Positions 54,070-63,818 of a stretch of DNA of 64,000 nucleotides are shown here, one piece after another. How positions within the stretch are numbered: position 1 is the first letter of the stretch; every line of letters begins with the position of its first letter. A program made the translations under genes and the position numbers. This stretch comes from Psychromonas sp030397575. Its GTDB lineage: Bacteria; Pseudomonadota; Gammaproteobacteria; Enterobacterales; Psychromonadaceae. Below the pieces are notes generated by a model, which was not told the DNA's origin, made no database searches, and saw only the letters and a program-made list of their open reading frames with translations. The stretch is from the NCBI RefSeq assembly GCF_046250175.1, contig NZ_CP176468.1; one strand, given 5' to 3'.

Positions 54070-55611
54070 TTACCAGGTTTGCGTCGCAACGAAAGATTCC
54101 AAGATAGCCTTGAATTGCCCTTCGATTTCTTTGCTGTAAGCGCCAGTTTCATTAATTTGAGCATAGAACTCAGCATGCTCATTTTTAGCGTAAGAGATTA
54201 AAGATGCTTCAAAGTCTAATACTTTTTCAACATCGACATCATTTAAGAAGCCTTTCTCTGCAGCAAATAATGACAACGCTTGTTCAACAACTGACATTGG
54301 AGCATATTGTTTCTGCTTCATTAATTCAGTTACTTTTTTACCATGGTCAAGCTGTTTACGAGTTGCTTCATCTAAGTCAGATGCGAACTGTGCAAACGCC
54401 GCTAATTCACGGTATTGCGCTAGTGCAGTACGGATACCACCAGAAAGTTTCTTAATCACTTTACACTGAGCAGAACCACCAACACGCGATACAGAGATAC
54501 CTGGATCAACAGCTGGACGAACACCATTATTAAATAGTTCAGTTGTTAAGAAGATCTGACCATCAGTAATAGAGATTACGTTAGTCGGTACGAATGCAGA
54601 TACATCGCCCGCTTGTGTCTCAATGATTGGTAATGCTGTTAATGAACCAGTTTTACCTTTCACTGCGCCTTTAGTAAATGTTTCAACGTAGTGCTCGCTT
54701 ACACGAGAAGCACGCTCAAGTAGACGTGAGTGAAGGTAGAAAACGTCACCAGGGTATGCTTCACGACCAGGTGGACGTTTAAGCAGTAGTGAAATTTGAC
54801 GGTAAGCAACAGCTTGCTTAGAAAGGTCATCATATACAATCAGTGCATCTTCACCGCGATCGCGGAAGTATTCACCCATTGAACAACCAGCATATGGTGC
54901 TAGGTATTGTAGTGCAGCAGCTTCAGAAGCAGATGCAACAACAACGATAGTATTTTCTAATGCGCCATGCTCTTCAAGTTTACGTACTACGTTAGCGATA
55001 GTTGACGCTTTTTGGCCAATTGCTACGTAGATTGAGTATAAACCTGTTGATTTTTGGTTAATGATTGCATCGATTGCAATAGCAGTTTTACCTACTTGAC
55101 GGTCACCAATGATAAGTTCACGTTGACCACGACCGATTGGAATCATTGAATCGATTGATTTCCAACCAGTTTGAACTGGTTGATCAACTGATTTACGATC
55201 GATTACACCTGGTGCAATTACTTCAATTGGAGAGTAACCATCGTTTTCGATTGGTCCTTTCCCATCAATTGGCTCACCCATTGTGTTTACAACACGACCA
55301 AGAAGACCTTTACCTACTGGTACTTCAAGAATACGACCAGTTGATTTTACCTTTTCACCTTCTTTAAGGTTACGGTAAGGTCCCATTACTACCGCACCTA
55401 CCGAGTCACGCTCAAGGTTAAGTGCCATAGCAAAGCTACCATTTGGCAGTTCGATCATCTCACCTTGCATACATTCAGCAAGGCCGTTGATGCGAATAAT
55501 ACCATCGCTTACAGAAACGATTGTACCTTCATTTCGCGCTTCGCTTACCGCTTCGAATTGTCCAATTCGTTGCTTGATAAGATCGCTAATTTCAGTGGAA
55601 TTCAGTTGCAT
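54070..55611 (-). CDS. atpA: F1Fo ATP synthase subunit alpha
   Basis: This regulatory nucleotide-binding F1 subunit has the standard 513 residues. Walker A is GDRQVGKTAIAID near residue 169, the ATPase signature PAVDPGISVSRVGGSAQ near 363, and the N-terminal STEISDLIKQRIGQFE binds subunit delta. It lies 12 bp after atpH. Confidence 0.98.
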   Translation of the reverse strand: MQLNSTEISDLIKQRIGQFEAVSEARNEGTIVSVSDGIIRINGLAECMQGEMIELPNGSFAMALNLERDSVGAVVMGPYRNLKEGEKVKSTGRILEVPVGKGLLGRVVNTMGEPIDGKGPIENDGYSPIEVIAPGVIDRKSVDQPVQTGWKSIDSMIPIGRGQRELIIGDRQVGKTAIAIDAIINQKSTGLYSIYVAIGQKASTIANVVRKLEEHGALENTIVVVASASEAAALQYLAPYAGCSMGEYFRDRGEDALIVYDDLSKQAVAYRQISLLLKRPPGREAYPGDVFYLHSRLLERASRVSEHYVETFTKGAVKGKTGSLTALPIIETQAGDVSAFVPTNVISITDGQIFLTTELFNNGVRPAVDPGISVSRVGGSAQCKVIKKLSGGIRTALAQYRELAAFAQFASDLDEATRKQLDHGKKVTELMKQKQYAPMSVVEQALSLFAAEKGFLNDVDVEKVLDFEASLISYAKNEHAEFYAQINETGAYSKEIEGQFKAILESFVATQTW

Positions 55612-55623
55612 GCTAACTTCCCA

Positions 55624-56157
55624 TTAAGATTGTAAAGTATGTGATAAACGAGTTAGTTGACCGCTAGCTGTGCTATCAATCACTAAATCTCCAGCAGTAA
55701 TTACCATTCCGGCAATTAATGACTTATCAATACTACAATTTAGGTTTACTTTTCGTGCGAGACGTTTTTCTAGCGAAACACTTAATTCTTTTTGTTGTTC
55801 TTTAGAAAGGGCATAAGCAGAAACGACATCAGCGTCGACCTCTTTTTTATACTCTGTTTCTAAATCAGCAAAAAGTTGTGCAACGCGAGGCAAAACACTC
55901 AAACGTCCATTTTCAGCTAATACTTTAATAAAGTTTTGACCATTCTCATCGAGTTGGTCGCCACAAACATTAATAAACAGTTCAGCTAACTCTTGTGGTG
56001 CTTTATCGCGTGTTAATACATTTGCCATGGTTGCATTTTGTGCAACTTCAGAGGCAAAAAACAGCATTGCAGACCAAGCTTCAATGTTGTTATTACTCAC
56101 AGCAAATTCAAAAGCGGCTCTTGAATAAGGACGAGCTACAGTAGTCAATTCAGACAT
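55624..56157 (-). CDS. atpH: F1Fo ATP synthase subunit delta
   Basis: The 177-aa delta subunit connects the peripheral stalk (b subunits) to the top of F1. The N-terminal TTVARPYSRAAFEFA and the C-terminal KSLIAGMVITAGDLVIDSTASGQL are the family signatures. It lies 11 bp after atpF. Confidence 0.96.
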   Translation of the reverse strand: MSELTTVARPYSRAAFEFAVSNNNIEAWSAMLFFASEVAQNATMANVLTRDKAPQELAELFINVCGDQLDENGQNFIKVLAENGRLSVLPRVAQLFADLETEYKKEVDADVVSAYALSKEQQKELSVSLEKRLARKVNLNCSIDKSLIAGMVITAGDLVIDSTASGQLTRLSHTLQS

Positions 56158-56168
56158 AAGCTAGCTCC

Positions 56169-56639
56169 TTATAGTTCAGCAACTAATTTATCAATAATAT
56201 CGCTGTTCGCTTCTTTATCGATAGAACGCTTAATGATTTTCTCAGCACCAGCTATCGCTAACGTAGCAACTTGTTGACGTAACTCTTCACGAGCACGGTT
56301 ACGCTCAGCTTCTACTTCAGCTTCACCTTGAGCAATAATTTTACTGCGCTCAGCTTCACCTTCGCTTTTAGCTTCTTCAACAATTTGTGTACGACGCTTA
56401 TTAGCTTGATCAATTATTTCTGCTGCTTGTGCTTTAGCTTCTTTCAGCTTTTCAGCTGCTTTAGCTTGCGCAAGTTCTAGATCTTTTCCTGCACGTTCAG
56501 CTTGAGTTAAACCATCCGCAATTTTCTTTTGACGCGCTTCAATCGCATCTAAAAGTGGTGGCCACACGTACTTCATGCAGAACCAAACAAATATCGCAAA
56601 TGCGATTGCTTGGCCAATTAGGGTTGCATTTATATTCAT
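56169..56639 (-). CDS. atpF: F1Fo ATP synthase subunit b
   Basis: The 156-aa peripheral-stalk subunit has one N-terminal membrane helix (NATLIGQAIAFAIFVWFCMKYVWPPL) followed by a long, highly charged Ala-rich coiled coil that dimerises and reaches to delta. Length equals that of E. coli b. Confidence 0.97.
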   Translation of the reverse strand: MNINATLIGQAIAFAIFVWFCMKYVWPPLLDAIEARQKKIADGLTQAERAGKDLELAQAKAAEKLKEAKAQAAEIIDQANKRRTQIVEEAKSEGEAERSKIIAQGEAEVEAERNRAREELRQQVATLAIAGAEKIIKRSIDKEANSDIIDKLVAEL

Positions 56640-56678
56640 AACAGCTCCTTAGTTAATTAAGTTAATTAGGATCCGTTA

Positions 56679-56936
56679 TTAGCCCGCTAGTTGAGCTACA
56701 AATGGGTTTGCAAAAGTGAAGAATAATGCAATACCAACACCGATCATCGCGATTGCATCGATAAGACCAGCAACGATGAACATTTTAACTTGTAACATAG
56801 GTGCCATTTCAGGTTGACGTGCAGCACCTTCTAGGAATTTACCACCTAAGATACCAAAACCGATAGCTGTACCAGCAGCGCCTAAACCAATTAGAAGTGC
56901 TACAGCGATTGCAGTAAAACCTAATACTGTTTCCAT
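56679..56936 (-). CDS. atpE: F1Fo ATP synthase subunit c
   Basis: The 85-aa proteolipid forms the rotating c-ring. It is a two-helix hairpin with the polar loop EGAARQPEMAP and the ion-binding acid in FIVAGLIDAIAMIGVG, where Asp at about residue 64 is as in E. coli. The absence of the Gln and Glu-Ser ligands of Na+ types indicates a proton-driven enzyme. Confidence 0.97.
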   Translation of the reverse strand: METVLGFTAIAVALLIGLGAAGTAIGFGILGGKFLEGAARQPEMAPMLQVKMFIVAGLIDAIAMIGVGIALFFTFANPFVAQLAG

Positions 56937-57022
56937 GAAAAATTCTCCAAAAATAAAATAAATTGTTTTAATGTTTAAAAGTAATTACTTAAAAAGTAAA
57001 TATTAATGTTATACCCAAATAA

Positions 57023-57823
57023 TTAATGATCTTCATGCGCCATGCTGAGATATACAATCGTCAACATCATAAAGATGAAGGCTTGTAGAACAATAATTAA
57101 AATATGGAATACGGCCCACGGGAAGTACAGTGGTAATTGCCAGTAACCCAATAAAGCTATCAATATAAAGATTAACTCACCAGCATATAAGTTTCCGAAT
57201 AAACGTAGACCTAATGAAACAGGTTTCGCTAATAGCGTTACAGCTTCAAGAAGGAAGTTTACTGGAATAAATGCCCAATGGTTAAATGGTTGCATAGTTA
57301 GTTCTTTAACAAAACCGCCTACACCTTTAACTTTGACAGTGTAATAAATGATTAAAGCGAACACACTTAATGACATACCAAGTGTAACGTTTAAATCAGT
57401 TGTAGGTACAACTTTAAGATAAGGTATCCCGATGGTTTGCGCAGCGTGAGGCAGTAAATCAACAGGGACTAAATCCATCAGGTTCATTAAGAAAACCCAG
57501 ACAAAAATAGTCAATGCTAAGGGTGCTATCAGGGCATTCTTGCCATGAAAAGTATCCTTTACATTCTCATCTACAAAATCGATAACCATTTCGATGAAAC
57601 ACTGTAACTTACCAGGTACACCAACAGTCGAACGTTTTGCAACACTACGAAACAACCAAAGAAATAATACACCGAGGCCTACTGCAACCAGTAGAGAATC
57701 GACGTGAAAAGTCCAAAAACCAGCATCATGTGCATTCCAACCACCATCAACACTCCACGTAAGGTTTGTTAAATGATGTTGAATATAACTTGATGATGTT
57801 AGAGCTTCACCTTGACCAGCCAT
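57023..57823 (-). CDS. atpB: F1Fo ATP synthase subunit a
   Basis: The 266-aa Fo subunit a forms the proton half-channels. It has about five to six transmembrane helices and the essential Arg in SLGLRLFGNLYAGELIFIL near residue 209, together with an N-terminal periplasmic region. It overlaps atpI by 17 bp; an 86-bp spacer precedes atpE. Confidence 0.97.
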   Translation of the reverse strand: MAGQGEALTSSSYIQHHLTNLTWSVDGGWNAHDAGFWTFHVDSLLVAVGLGVLFLWLFRSVAKRSTVGVPGKLQCFIEMVIDFVDENVKDTFHGKNALIAPLALTIFVWVFLMNLMDLVPVDLLPHAAQTIGIPYLKVVPTTDLNVTLGMSLSVFALIIYYTVKVKGVGGFVKELTMQPFNHWAFIPVNFLLEAVTLLAKPVSLGLRLFGNLYAGELIFILIALLGYWQLPLYFPWAVFHILIIVLQAFIFMMLTIVYLSMAHEDH

Positions 57824-58217
57824 GTTTTATCCCATCGTTGTTATAAAAAAAGAAAGGCGCTAACCACTGCGACACTACTAATAATGAGAAAGAGATATAA
57901 TAAGCAGTCAATGATAACGCTCCATATTTCAAAAACACCACGAGTAACAACACAGTTAAAAAGAGTTTTATAGCCTCCCCTGCGTAAACCCCCCTAAGCA
58001 CCTTTTTAGCCTGCCTAGCCCCCGCATGAGCGAATGCTAACAGTACAAAAATGAGATTAGGAAGTAAAAAAGTGATCCCTCCAAATAATGCTGAATACCC
58101 AGCTTTATTCGAAAAAAACACTGTTGAAATCAATGCAAAAAATAGCACTAATAAAAATTGAAAAGCCACCAATTTCAATCCAGAAACCTGACTTTTTTTT
58201 GCTAGTTTATCAACCAC
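57807..58217 (-). CDS. atpI: ATP synthase assembly protein AtpI
   Basis: This 136-aa membrane protein has about four transmembrane helices and is the first gene of the atp operon. It has the AtpI pattern: an N-terminal basic tail, FNLKAGYSALFGGITFLLPNLIF-like segments around residues 53-70, and FLKYGALSLTAYYI near 100. It is thought to help c-ring assembly or Mg2+ supply and is not essential. It overlaps atpB by 17 bp. The 219-bp gap to parB must contain the operon promoter; I did not pick one out. Confidence 0.9.
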   Translation of the reverse strand: MVDKLAKKSQVSGLKLVAFQFLLVLFFALISTVFFSNKAGYSALFGGITFLLPNLIFVLLAFAHAGARQAKKVLRGVYAGEAIKLFLTVLLLVVFLKYGALSLTAYYISFSLLVVSQWLAPFFFYNNDGIKHGWSR

Positions 58218-58436
58218 TTTGATTTCCCTTTACTAGCTAACTTGAAGTATAGAAAAATGATTTATTCAACCAGACTTTTCCTACAAGCTAAAACCTGCGC
58301 AAATTATACCGACAAAGCCATTCAATGCAATATAACCATTGAATTAGAAGACAACAGGTCTGCTAGTTTATTTGGTTATATTACTAGTAAATGGCTTAAT
58401 TCGAATTTGATTCAGATTAATAATGGCTAAGATCGA

Positions 58437-59345
58437 TTAACTTTTTTCAATTAATGTGATCAATGCATCTAAGTCAGTAATAGAAGTGTAATCTATAACC
58501 AATTTCCCTCGACCATTTTGACTATTTTTAGCAGTAACTTTGAGGCCGAATTTATTTTCTAAAGTTGTAACTAATGACTCAGTTTTTGGACAAACTGAAG
58601 GGGGAGTTTTCACTTTCTCTGGCGCTTGCGCTTGTTTTACTAATTTTTCAGTATCACGTACGCTCAATGCTTTGCTTACCACACTTTTTGCAAGCTCTGA
58701 TTGTAACTCACCTTCACAAGCTAATAATGCTCTAGCGTGGCCCATTTCTAAGTCACCATGCTCTAGCAATAATTGCACATCTTGATTAAGGTGATTTAGA
58801 CGTAACAAATTGCTCACTGCAGTGCGTGATTTACCGACTGCTTTCGCGACTTCTTGATGGGTTAATTCAAACTCATCAACAATACGTTTTAATGCGATAG
58901 CTTCTTCCATGGCATTAAGGTTTTCACGTTGAATGTTTTCGATAAGAGCAATCGCGATTGCTGCATCATCTTCAACGTTTTTAATCAAACAAGGAATAGA
59001 CGATAAGCCGACAATTTTAGCAGCACGCCAACGACGTTCACCTGCTATAATCTCATATTTTTGATGACCGGTCTCACGAACTACTAAGGGTTGAATAATG
59101 CCTTGAGCATGAATAGAATTTGCTAATTCTTGCAAAGCATCAGAAGCCATATCTCGACGAGGTTGATATTTTCCCACTTGCAACTGATTAATATCAAGAT
59201 CCTGTAAAGCGCCTTGCTCATTACTCACCAGTTGCTGTGTCTTTTCAGCATGGATATCGTGTGAAACTTGTTTATTACGCGTAACAGTACTGCTACTCAA
59301 CAAAGAATCTAACCCTTTACCTAACCCTCTTTTTTTACTTAGCAT
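58437..59345 (-). CDS. parB: Chromosome partitioning protein ParB
   Basis: ParB binds parS, spreads by CTP-dependent clamping and is moved by ParA. The 302-aa protein starts MLSKKRGLGKGLDSLLSS, with a ribosome site AGGAAG 9 bp upstream, so the ATG at 59345 is preferred to a TTG two codons earlier. It has QYQPRRD-like box I (KYQPRRDMASDALQELA near residue 62), the CTP-binding EIIAGERRWRAAK near 100, and the helix-turn-helix LTHQEVAKAVGKSRTAVSNLLRL near 160. It overlaps parA by 11 bp. Its parS sites lie 12-19 kb away. Confidence 0.97.
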   Translation of the reverse strand: MLSKKRGLGKGLDSLLSSSTVTRNKQVSHDIHAEKTQQLVSNEQGALQDLDINQLQVGKYQPRRDMASDALQELANSIHAQGIIQPLVVRETGHQKYEIIAGERRWRAAKIVGLSSIPCLIKNVEDDAAIAIALIENIQRENLNAMEEAIALKRIVDEFELTHQEVAKAVGKSRTAVSNLLRLNHLNQDVQLLLEHGDLEMGHARALLACEGELQSELAKSVVSKALSVRDTEKLVKQAQAPEKVKTPPSVCPKTESLVTTLENKFGLKVTAKNSQNGRGKLVIDYTSITDLDALITLIEKS

Positions 59346-60141
59346 CTTCAATGACTTCCTGCTCTGTACTAATAGATTGCTCTTCTCGTCTCAATATTTC
59401 CCCAGCTAAAGATAGGTAAGCTCTTGCTCCTGTTGAGCTTTTATCATAAAACATAACAGGCTTACTAAAACTTGGTGCTTCAGCTAAACGAATATTACGT
59501 GGGATAATTGTTCTGTAAACTTTGTCGCCAAAATGCTTTTTAAGCTGATCTGATACATCACTTGATAAGCGATTACGTGGATCGTACATAGTACGTAAGA
59601 TCCCTTCAACCTTAAGATCCGCATTAACCACGGCTGTTAATTTGCTGATCGTATCAATAAGCGCAGTTAGGCCTTCTAGAGCGTAGTACTCGCACTGCAT
59701 AGGCACTAATACTGAATCGGCTGCTGTCATCGCATTAACAGTTAACATATTTAACGAAGGAGGGCAGTCTATGAAAATATAATCATAAACGTCTCTAGCG
59801 CCTTCTAAAGCAGTTCTTAACCGTGTTTCACGAGCGAAAAAAGTCATTAACTTAACTTCAGCAGCTGTTACATCACTATTTGCAGCAACTAAGTGAAAAC
59901 CACCACTGGTTTCAGTTTCTACAACATCAGCAAGCGGTAGTTCGTCGATCAATAGATCATAGGCAGTATGGGCAACTTCATATTTATCGATACCACTACC
60001 CATGGTTGCATTGCCTTGCGGGTCAAGATCAATAATTAATACTTTACGTTTCGTCGCCGCCATTGAAGCAGCTAAATTGACGCACGTAGTTGTTTTACCT
60101 ACGCCACCTTTTTGATTTGCAATTGCTATTATTTTACCCAC
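59335..60141 (-). CDS. parA: Chromosome partitioning ATPase ParA (Soj-like)
   Basis: This 268-aa deviant-Walker ATPase segregates the origin region with ParB. It starts GKIIAIANQKGGVGKTTTCV (deviant Walker A with the signature first Lys), VLIIDLDPQGNATMGSG near residue 34 and YIFIDCPPSLNML near 117. It is a short chromosomal type without the N-terminal helix-turn-helix of plasmid ParA. It lies 27 bp after rsmG and overlaps parB. Confidence 0.97.
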   Translation of the reverse strand: MGKIIAIANQKGGVGKTTTCVNLAASMAATKRKVLIIDLDPQGNATMGSGIDKYEVAHTAYDLLIDELPLADVVETETSGGFHLVAANSDVTAAEVKLMTFFARETRLRTALEGARDVYDYIFIDCPPSLNMLTVNAMTAADSVLVPMQCEYYALEGLTALIDTISKLTAVVNADLKVEGILRTMYDPRNRLSSDVSDQLKKHFGDKVYRTIIPRNIRLAEAPSFSKPVMFYDKSSTGARAYLSLAGEILRREEQSISTEQEVIEDAK

Positions 60142-60168
60142 AAATACCTACCTAAAAAATTATAGTCA

Positions 60169-60795
60169 CTACGATACACGCTTAACTTTTACTAAACAGC
60201 GTTCACCATCTAATTGTGGGACTTGTAAGGTAACTGACTCTATAAATTCAAATTTAGAATCTAAATGAGTGATCTCAGATTCAGGATATTGTCCTTTTAG
60301 TGCTAAAAAATGCCCATTTTCATTGGGTAAATGATGACACCAAGACAACATATCTTCTAATGAAGCAAAAGCACGACTTAACACACAGTCAAACCCTTGC
60401 TCTGGTTGAAATTCTTCAACACGACTTTGTACTATTTCCACATTTTTCAAGCCTAAGCTTAATATAGCTTGTCTTATAAAACGTAATCTTTTACCTAAAC
60501 TATCTAATAACACAAACTGTTTATCTGGATTTAAAATCGCCAGAGGTAGACCCGGTAAACCAGGACCCGTTCCAACATCAATAAAACTATTACCCGATAG
60601 ATGCGGAGATACGACAATGCTGTCCATAATATGTTTCACTAACATTTGTGAAGGATCGCGCACCGAAGTCAGGTTATAAGCTTTATTCCACTTTGCTAAT
60701 AGTTCTACTAGTTGCACTAATTGTGTTGTTTGTTGTTCACTGATATTTAAACTTGTTTGTGCCAATAAAGCATCTAATTCAGTACGTAAACTCAT
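60169..60795 (-). CDS. rsmG: 16S rRNA (guanine(527)-N(7))-methyltransferase RsmG
   Basis: The 208-aa enzyme methylates G527 of 16S rRNA. It shows YNLTSVRDPSQMLVKHIMDSI near residue 40, the SAM motif IDVGTGPGLPGLPLAI near 72 and VLSRAFASLEDMLSW near 137. Its start overlaps the mnmG stop by one base, so the genes are translationally coupled in the classical gidA-gidB order. Confidence 0.97.
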   Translation of the reverse strand: MSLRTELDALLAQTSLNISEQQTTQLVQLVELLAKWNKAYNLTSVRDPSQMLVKHIMDSIVVSPHLSGNSFIDVGTGPGLPGLPLAILNPDKQFVLLDSLGKRLRFIRQAILSLGLKNVEIVQSRVEEFQPEQGFDCVLSRAFASLEDMLSWCHHLPNENGHFLALKGQYPESEITHLDSKFEFIESVTLQVPQLDGERCLVKVKRVS

Positions 60796-62684
60796 TAGAC
60801 AGCCTTACGACGCACGCCGCTCTTTTTCAGATGAATAAGCAAAATTGAAATAGCCGCAGGCGTTATGCCTGAAACTCGAGATGCCTGGCCAATACTTTCA
60901 GGTTTAATATCATTCAACTTAGCTGTAACTTCATTTGATAAGCCTTTGATCTCTGAATAATCAAGATCACGTGGTAATACCGTATCTTCATGGCGCTTCA
61001 GCTTAGCAATTTCATCTAGCTGGCGATCAATATAACCTTGATATTTGATCTTAATCTCAACTTGCTCTGCTGCAATTGGATCTTCGATAGCAGGACCAAG
61101 GCCTTCTACTTTCATTAATGTTTCATAATCCACTTCAGGACGACGTATCATTGCTTCTAACGTGCTTTCACGTTGCATTGGAGTCTTCAAAAGTGAATTA
61201 ATTTGCTCTGCATTGGTTGAACCTGGGTTTACCCAATGCGTTTTTAAACGTTGTAACTCTTTTTCTACCGATTCTTGCTTTTCACTGAAAGCTTTCCAAC
61301 GGACGTCATCAACGAGGCCTAATTCACGGCCTTTTTCAGTTAAACGAGTATCGGCATTATCTTCACGTAACAATAAACGATATTCAGCACGACTAGTGAA
61401 CATACGGTAAGGTTCTTTAGTGCCTAAAGTAGATAGGTCATCAACTAAAACCCCTATGTATGCTTGATCACGACGGGGTGCCCAAGCTTCTTTATCTTGT
61501 ACTTGTAAGCCTGCATTCATACCGGCTAATAAACCTTGCGCACCAGCTTCTTCATAACCGGTTGTACCGTTAATCTGACCTGCAAAGAATAAACCATTGA
61601 TATATTTGCTTTCTAAGGTTGATTTTAGATCTCGAGGATCAAAATAATCATATTCAATAGCGTAACCTGGACGAGTAACAAACGCGTTTTCAAAACCTTT
61701 CATCGATTGAATAAACTTAAGTTGAACGTCAAAAGGCAAGCTTGTAGAAATACCGTTCGGATAAACTTCATGTGTTGTTAACCCTTCAGGCTCAACAAAT
61801 ATTTGATGAGAGTTTTTATCTGCGAAACGCATAATTTTATCTTCGATAGAAGGGCAATAACGTGGTCCAACACCTTCAATAACACCTGAGTACATAGGGC
61901 TGCGATCAAGATTCTCACGAATAATATCATGTGTTTTCTCATTGGTATGGGTGATATAACATGGTATTTGACGTGGGTGTTCTTCACGACTCCCTAGGAA
62001 AGAGAATACAGGAGTAGGATTATCACCATGTTGCACTTCTAGTTCAGAAAAATCGATGCTACGAGCATCAATACGAGCAGGTGTACCAGTTTTAAGACGT
62101 CCCATACGTAAAGGCATTTCTTTTAAACGATCAGATAAAGTAACTGAAGCAGGATCACCCGCTCGACCACCGCTATAATTCTTCATACCAATATGAATCA
62201 AACCATTTAAGAATGTACCCACAGTCAAAACAACAGTTTTAGCTGAAAAACGCACACCCATTTTAGTGATTACACCAGTAACGCGATCATTTTCAATAAT
62301 TAGATCTTCCACTTCTTGTTGGAAAATCTTGAGGTTTTCTTGGTTCTCTAATTTTTCACGAATAGCTGCTTTGTACAGAAGACGATCCGCTTGTGCTCTT
62401 GTAGCACGAACAGCAGGTCCCTTACTTGAATTAAGTGTTCTAAATTGAATACCACCCTTATCGATAGCCGAAGCCATTAAGCCACCTAAAGCATCAATCT
62501 CTTTTACGAGATGTCCTTTACCGATACCACCGATGGCAGGGTTACATGACATCTGACCTAACGTTTCAATATTGTGAGTTAATAATAGGGTTTTTAATCC
62601 CATTCTAGCAGGTGCAGCAGCAGCTTCTGTGCCTGCATGGCCACCGCCAACTACGATAACGTCAAAATGTTCATGGTAAATCAT
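60795..62684 (-). CDS. mnmG: tRNA uridine-5-carboxymethylaminomethyl(34) synthesis enzyme MnmG
   Basis: The 629-aa FAD protein works with MnmE on tRNA U34. The FAD-binding GGGHAGTEAA near residue 13, MSCNPAIGGIGKGHLVKEIDALGG near 45, SGRAGDPA-type motif (YSGGRAGDPASV near 168) and the C-terminal SRVSGITPAAISILLIHLKK are family features. It is the origin-proximal gene; transcription runs away from oriC. Confidence 0.98.
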   Translation of the reverse strand: MIYHEHFDVIVVGGGHAGTEAAAAPARMGLKTLLLTHNIETLGQMSCNPAIGGIGKGHLVKEIDALGGLMASAIDKGGIQFRTLNSSKGPAVRATRAQADRLLYKAAIREKLENQENLKIFQQEVEDLIIENDRVTGVITKMGVRFSAKTVVLTVGTFLNGLIHIGMKNYSGGRAGDPASVTLSDRLKEMPLRMGRLKTGTPARIDARSIDFSELEVQHGDNPTPVFSFLGSREEHPRQIPCYITHTNEKTHDIIRENLDRSPMYSGVIEGVGPRYCPSIEDKIMRFADKNSHQIFVEPEGLTTHEVYPNGISTSLPFDVQLKFIQSMKGFENAFVTRPGYAIEYDYFDPRDLKSTLESKYINGLFFAGQINGTTGYEEAGAQGLLAGMNAGLQVQDKEAWAPRRDQAYIGVLVDDLSTLGTKEPYRMFTSRAEYRLLLREDNADTRLTEKGRELGLVDDVRWKAFSEKQESVEKELQRLKTHWVNPGSTNAEQINSLLKTPMQRESTLEAMIRRPEVDYETLMKVEGLGPAIEDPIAAEQVEIKIKYQGYIDRQLDEIAKLKRHEDTVLPRDLDYSEIKGLSNEVTAKLNDIKPESIGQASRVSGITPAAISILLIHLKKSGVRRKAV

Positions 62685-62729
62685 AATATTCCAAATACAG
62701 CTATATAAAATTTAAAGCAGGATTTTACT

Positions 62730-63050
62730 CTTTTAAAAAATAAAGGAAAGCGAAGAGCGGATTTAATAGCAAAAGAATAGTATTAGTATTATATATAGAT
62801 CTTTAAAGATCTTTTATTACTACACTTATTAAGCAAAGCAAGATCTGTGTAAAACACTTATATCTGATTAAAGATCAGGATCTTAAAAGAGATCCGATCG
62901 TGTGCATAATAAGGGATCTTAATGCGATCAACCTGAGTATAGAAAAAGCCTTTATACACAGGCCTTTTTATACACATTATTATAAAGCGATTACACAAAA
63001 CTAATTCAAGAGTTATAAATGGATTATGCACAGAAGCTTGTGGGTAACTT
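62730..63050. other. Chromosomal replication origin oriC
   Basis: This AT-rich 371-bp gap lies between mnmG and mioC, the same place as E. coli oriC. Nine GATC sites fall within 62798-62929, two in 13-mer-like repeats GATCTTTAAAGATCTTTTAT that probably form the unwinding element. DnaA boxes of the form TTATNCACA are at 62901-62909 (-), 62952-62960 (+), 62968-62976 (+) and 63024-63032 (+), and a one-mismatch copy is at 63039-63047 (-). The GATC-rich left side and the box-rich right side follow the E. coli orientation. I could not measure GC skew here. The end points are approximate. Confidence 0.92.
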
Positions 63051-63055
63051 ACAAA

Positions 63056-63520
63056 TTAATTTGCAGAATTATTAAGATCTTTTATCCAAGTTGGGATCCA
63101 GTCTATGACCTTATCTTCTGGAATAGGAGATTCAACTACATCAATGGTGAATAACTCTCCAATACGCGATGCTCCTTTTGCTATTAATAATAGATCCAAT
63201 TTTTTTGCTGCATAACAATAAGTATCGTAATTCGAATCACCAACACCAACTAAACCAAAACGTATATTAGTAAGCGCCTGTTTATCTAATTGGTCTATTT
63301 GGTTTGCAAACACTTTAAAGTTATCTGGATAATCTCCTGCACCATGTGTAGAAATGCAAATTAACCATAATTGTTCAGAAGTAACATCTAATACTTCTAT
63401 ATTAGGTATAAAGTGTATTTCTGTGGTAAATCCAGCCTTTTCCAAAATAGGTTGCGTTGCCTCTGCAACATACTCAGTAGCGCCTAACGTACTTCCTACT
63501 AATATATCGATATTACTCAT
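63056..63520 (-). CDS. mioC: Flavodoxin-family protein MioC
   Basis: The 154-aa flavodoxin-like protein binds FMN; its physiological role is poorly defined. The ATG at 63520 is chosen because GGAGA lies about 10 bp upstream and MSNIDILVGSTLGATEYVAE is the usual start; the ORF could extend 18 residues but that stretch is hydrophobic and not conserved. ISTHGAGDYPDNF near residue 57 and FGLVGVGDSNYDTYC near 88 are FMN-binding loops. It is transcribed leftward toward oriC, so its transcription could affect origin activity, as known in E. coli. Confidence 0.92.
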   Translation of the reverse strand: MSNIDILVGSTLGATEYVAEATQPILEKAGFTTEIHFIPNIEVLDVTSEQLWLICISTHGAGDYPDNFKVFANQIDQLDKQALTNIRFGLVGVGDSNYDTYCYAAKKLDLLLIAKGASRIGELFTIDVVESPIPEDKVIDWIPTWIKDLNNSAN

Positions 63521-63682
63521 TATGTAAGTCTCCACTATATAAACAAAAATGAACCCAATTATGAAAGGCATCATTATAACCAGTTAAAGACCATAAAAAT
63601 GGATAAATTAGTATGAAAATCCCCCAAGTTGTTCGCTAAATAATCATTCAAACTTAAATTCAAAAAAAACGTTAATAAACGC

Positions 63683-63710
63683 TTGCCAATGTGATCTTAA
63701 TCCCTATAAT
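63683..63710 (+). promoter_or_regulatory. rRNA operon promoter P1
   Basis: TTGCCA (63683-63688) and TATAAT (63705-63710), 16 bp apart, are followed by GCGACCCC, a GC-rich discriminator typical of stringently controlled rrn P1. An A/T-rich stretch upstream (63658-63680) could be an UP element. Confidence 0.8.
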
Positions 63711-63818
63711 GCGACCCCACAGACACGGGACGGAACGCAAGTTACCCAGCGAGTTTGAGAACAAAATAAACGCGTTAACTTCTTCTTAACTAAGTTAAAA
63801 AGAAAATTAAATAAGACG

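Noticed and set aside
58242..58430. A 62-aa ORF on the plus strand in the atpI-parB gap
   Set aside because: It starts with TTG, lacks a ribosome site, has no recognisable pattern and lies where the atp operon promoter should be; most likely chance.
59824..59839. parS-like TGTTTCACGAGCGAAA in parA
   Set aside because: The central palindrome is broken; weak match likely by chance.
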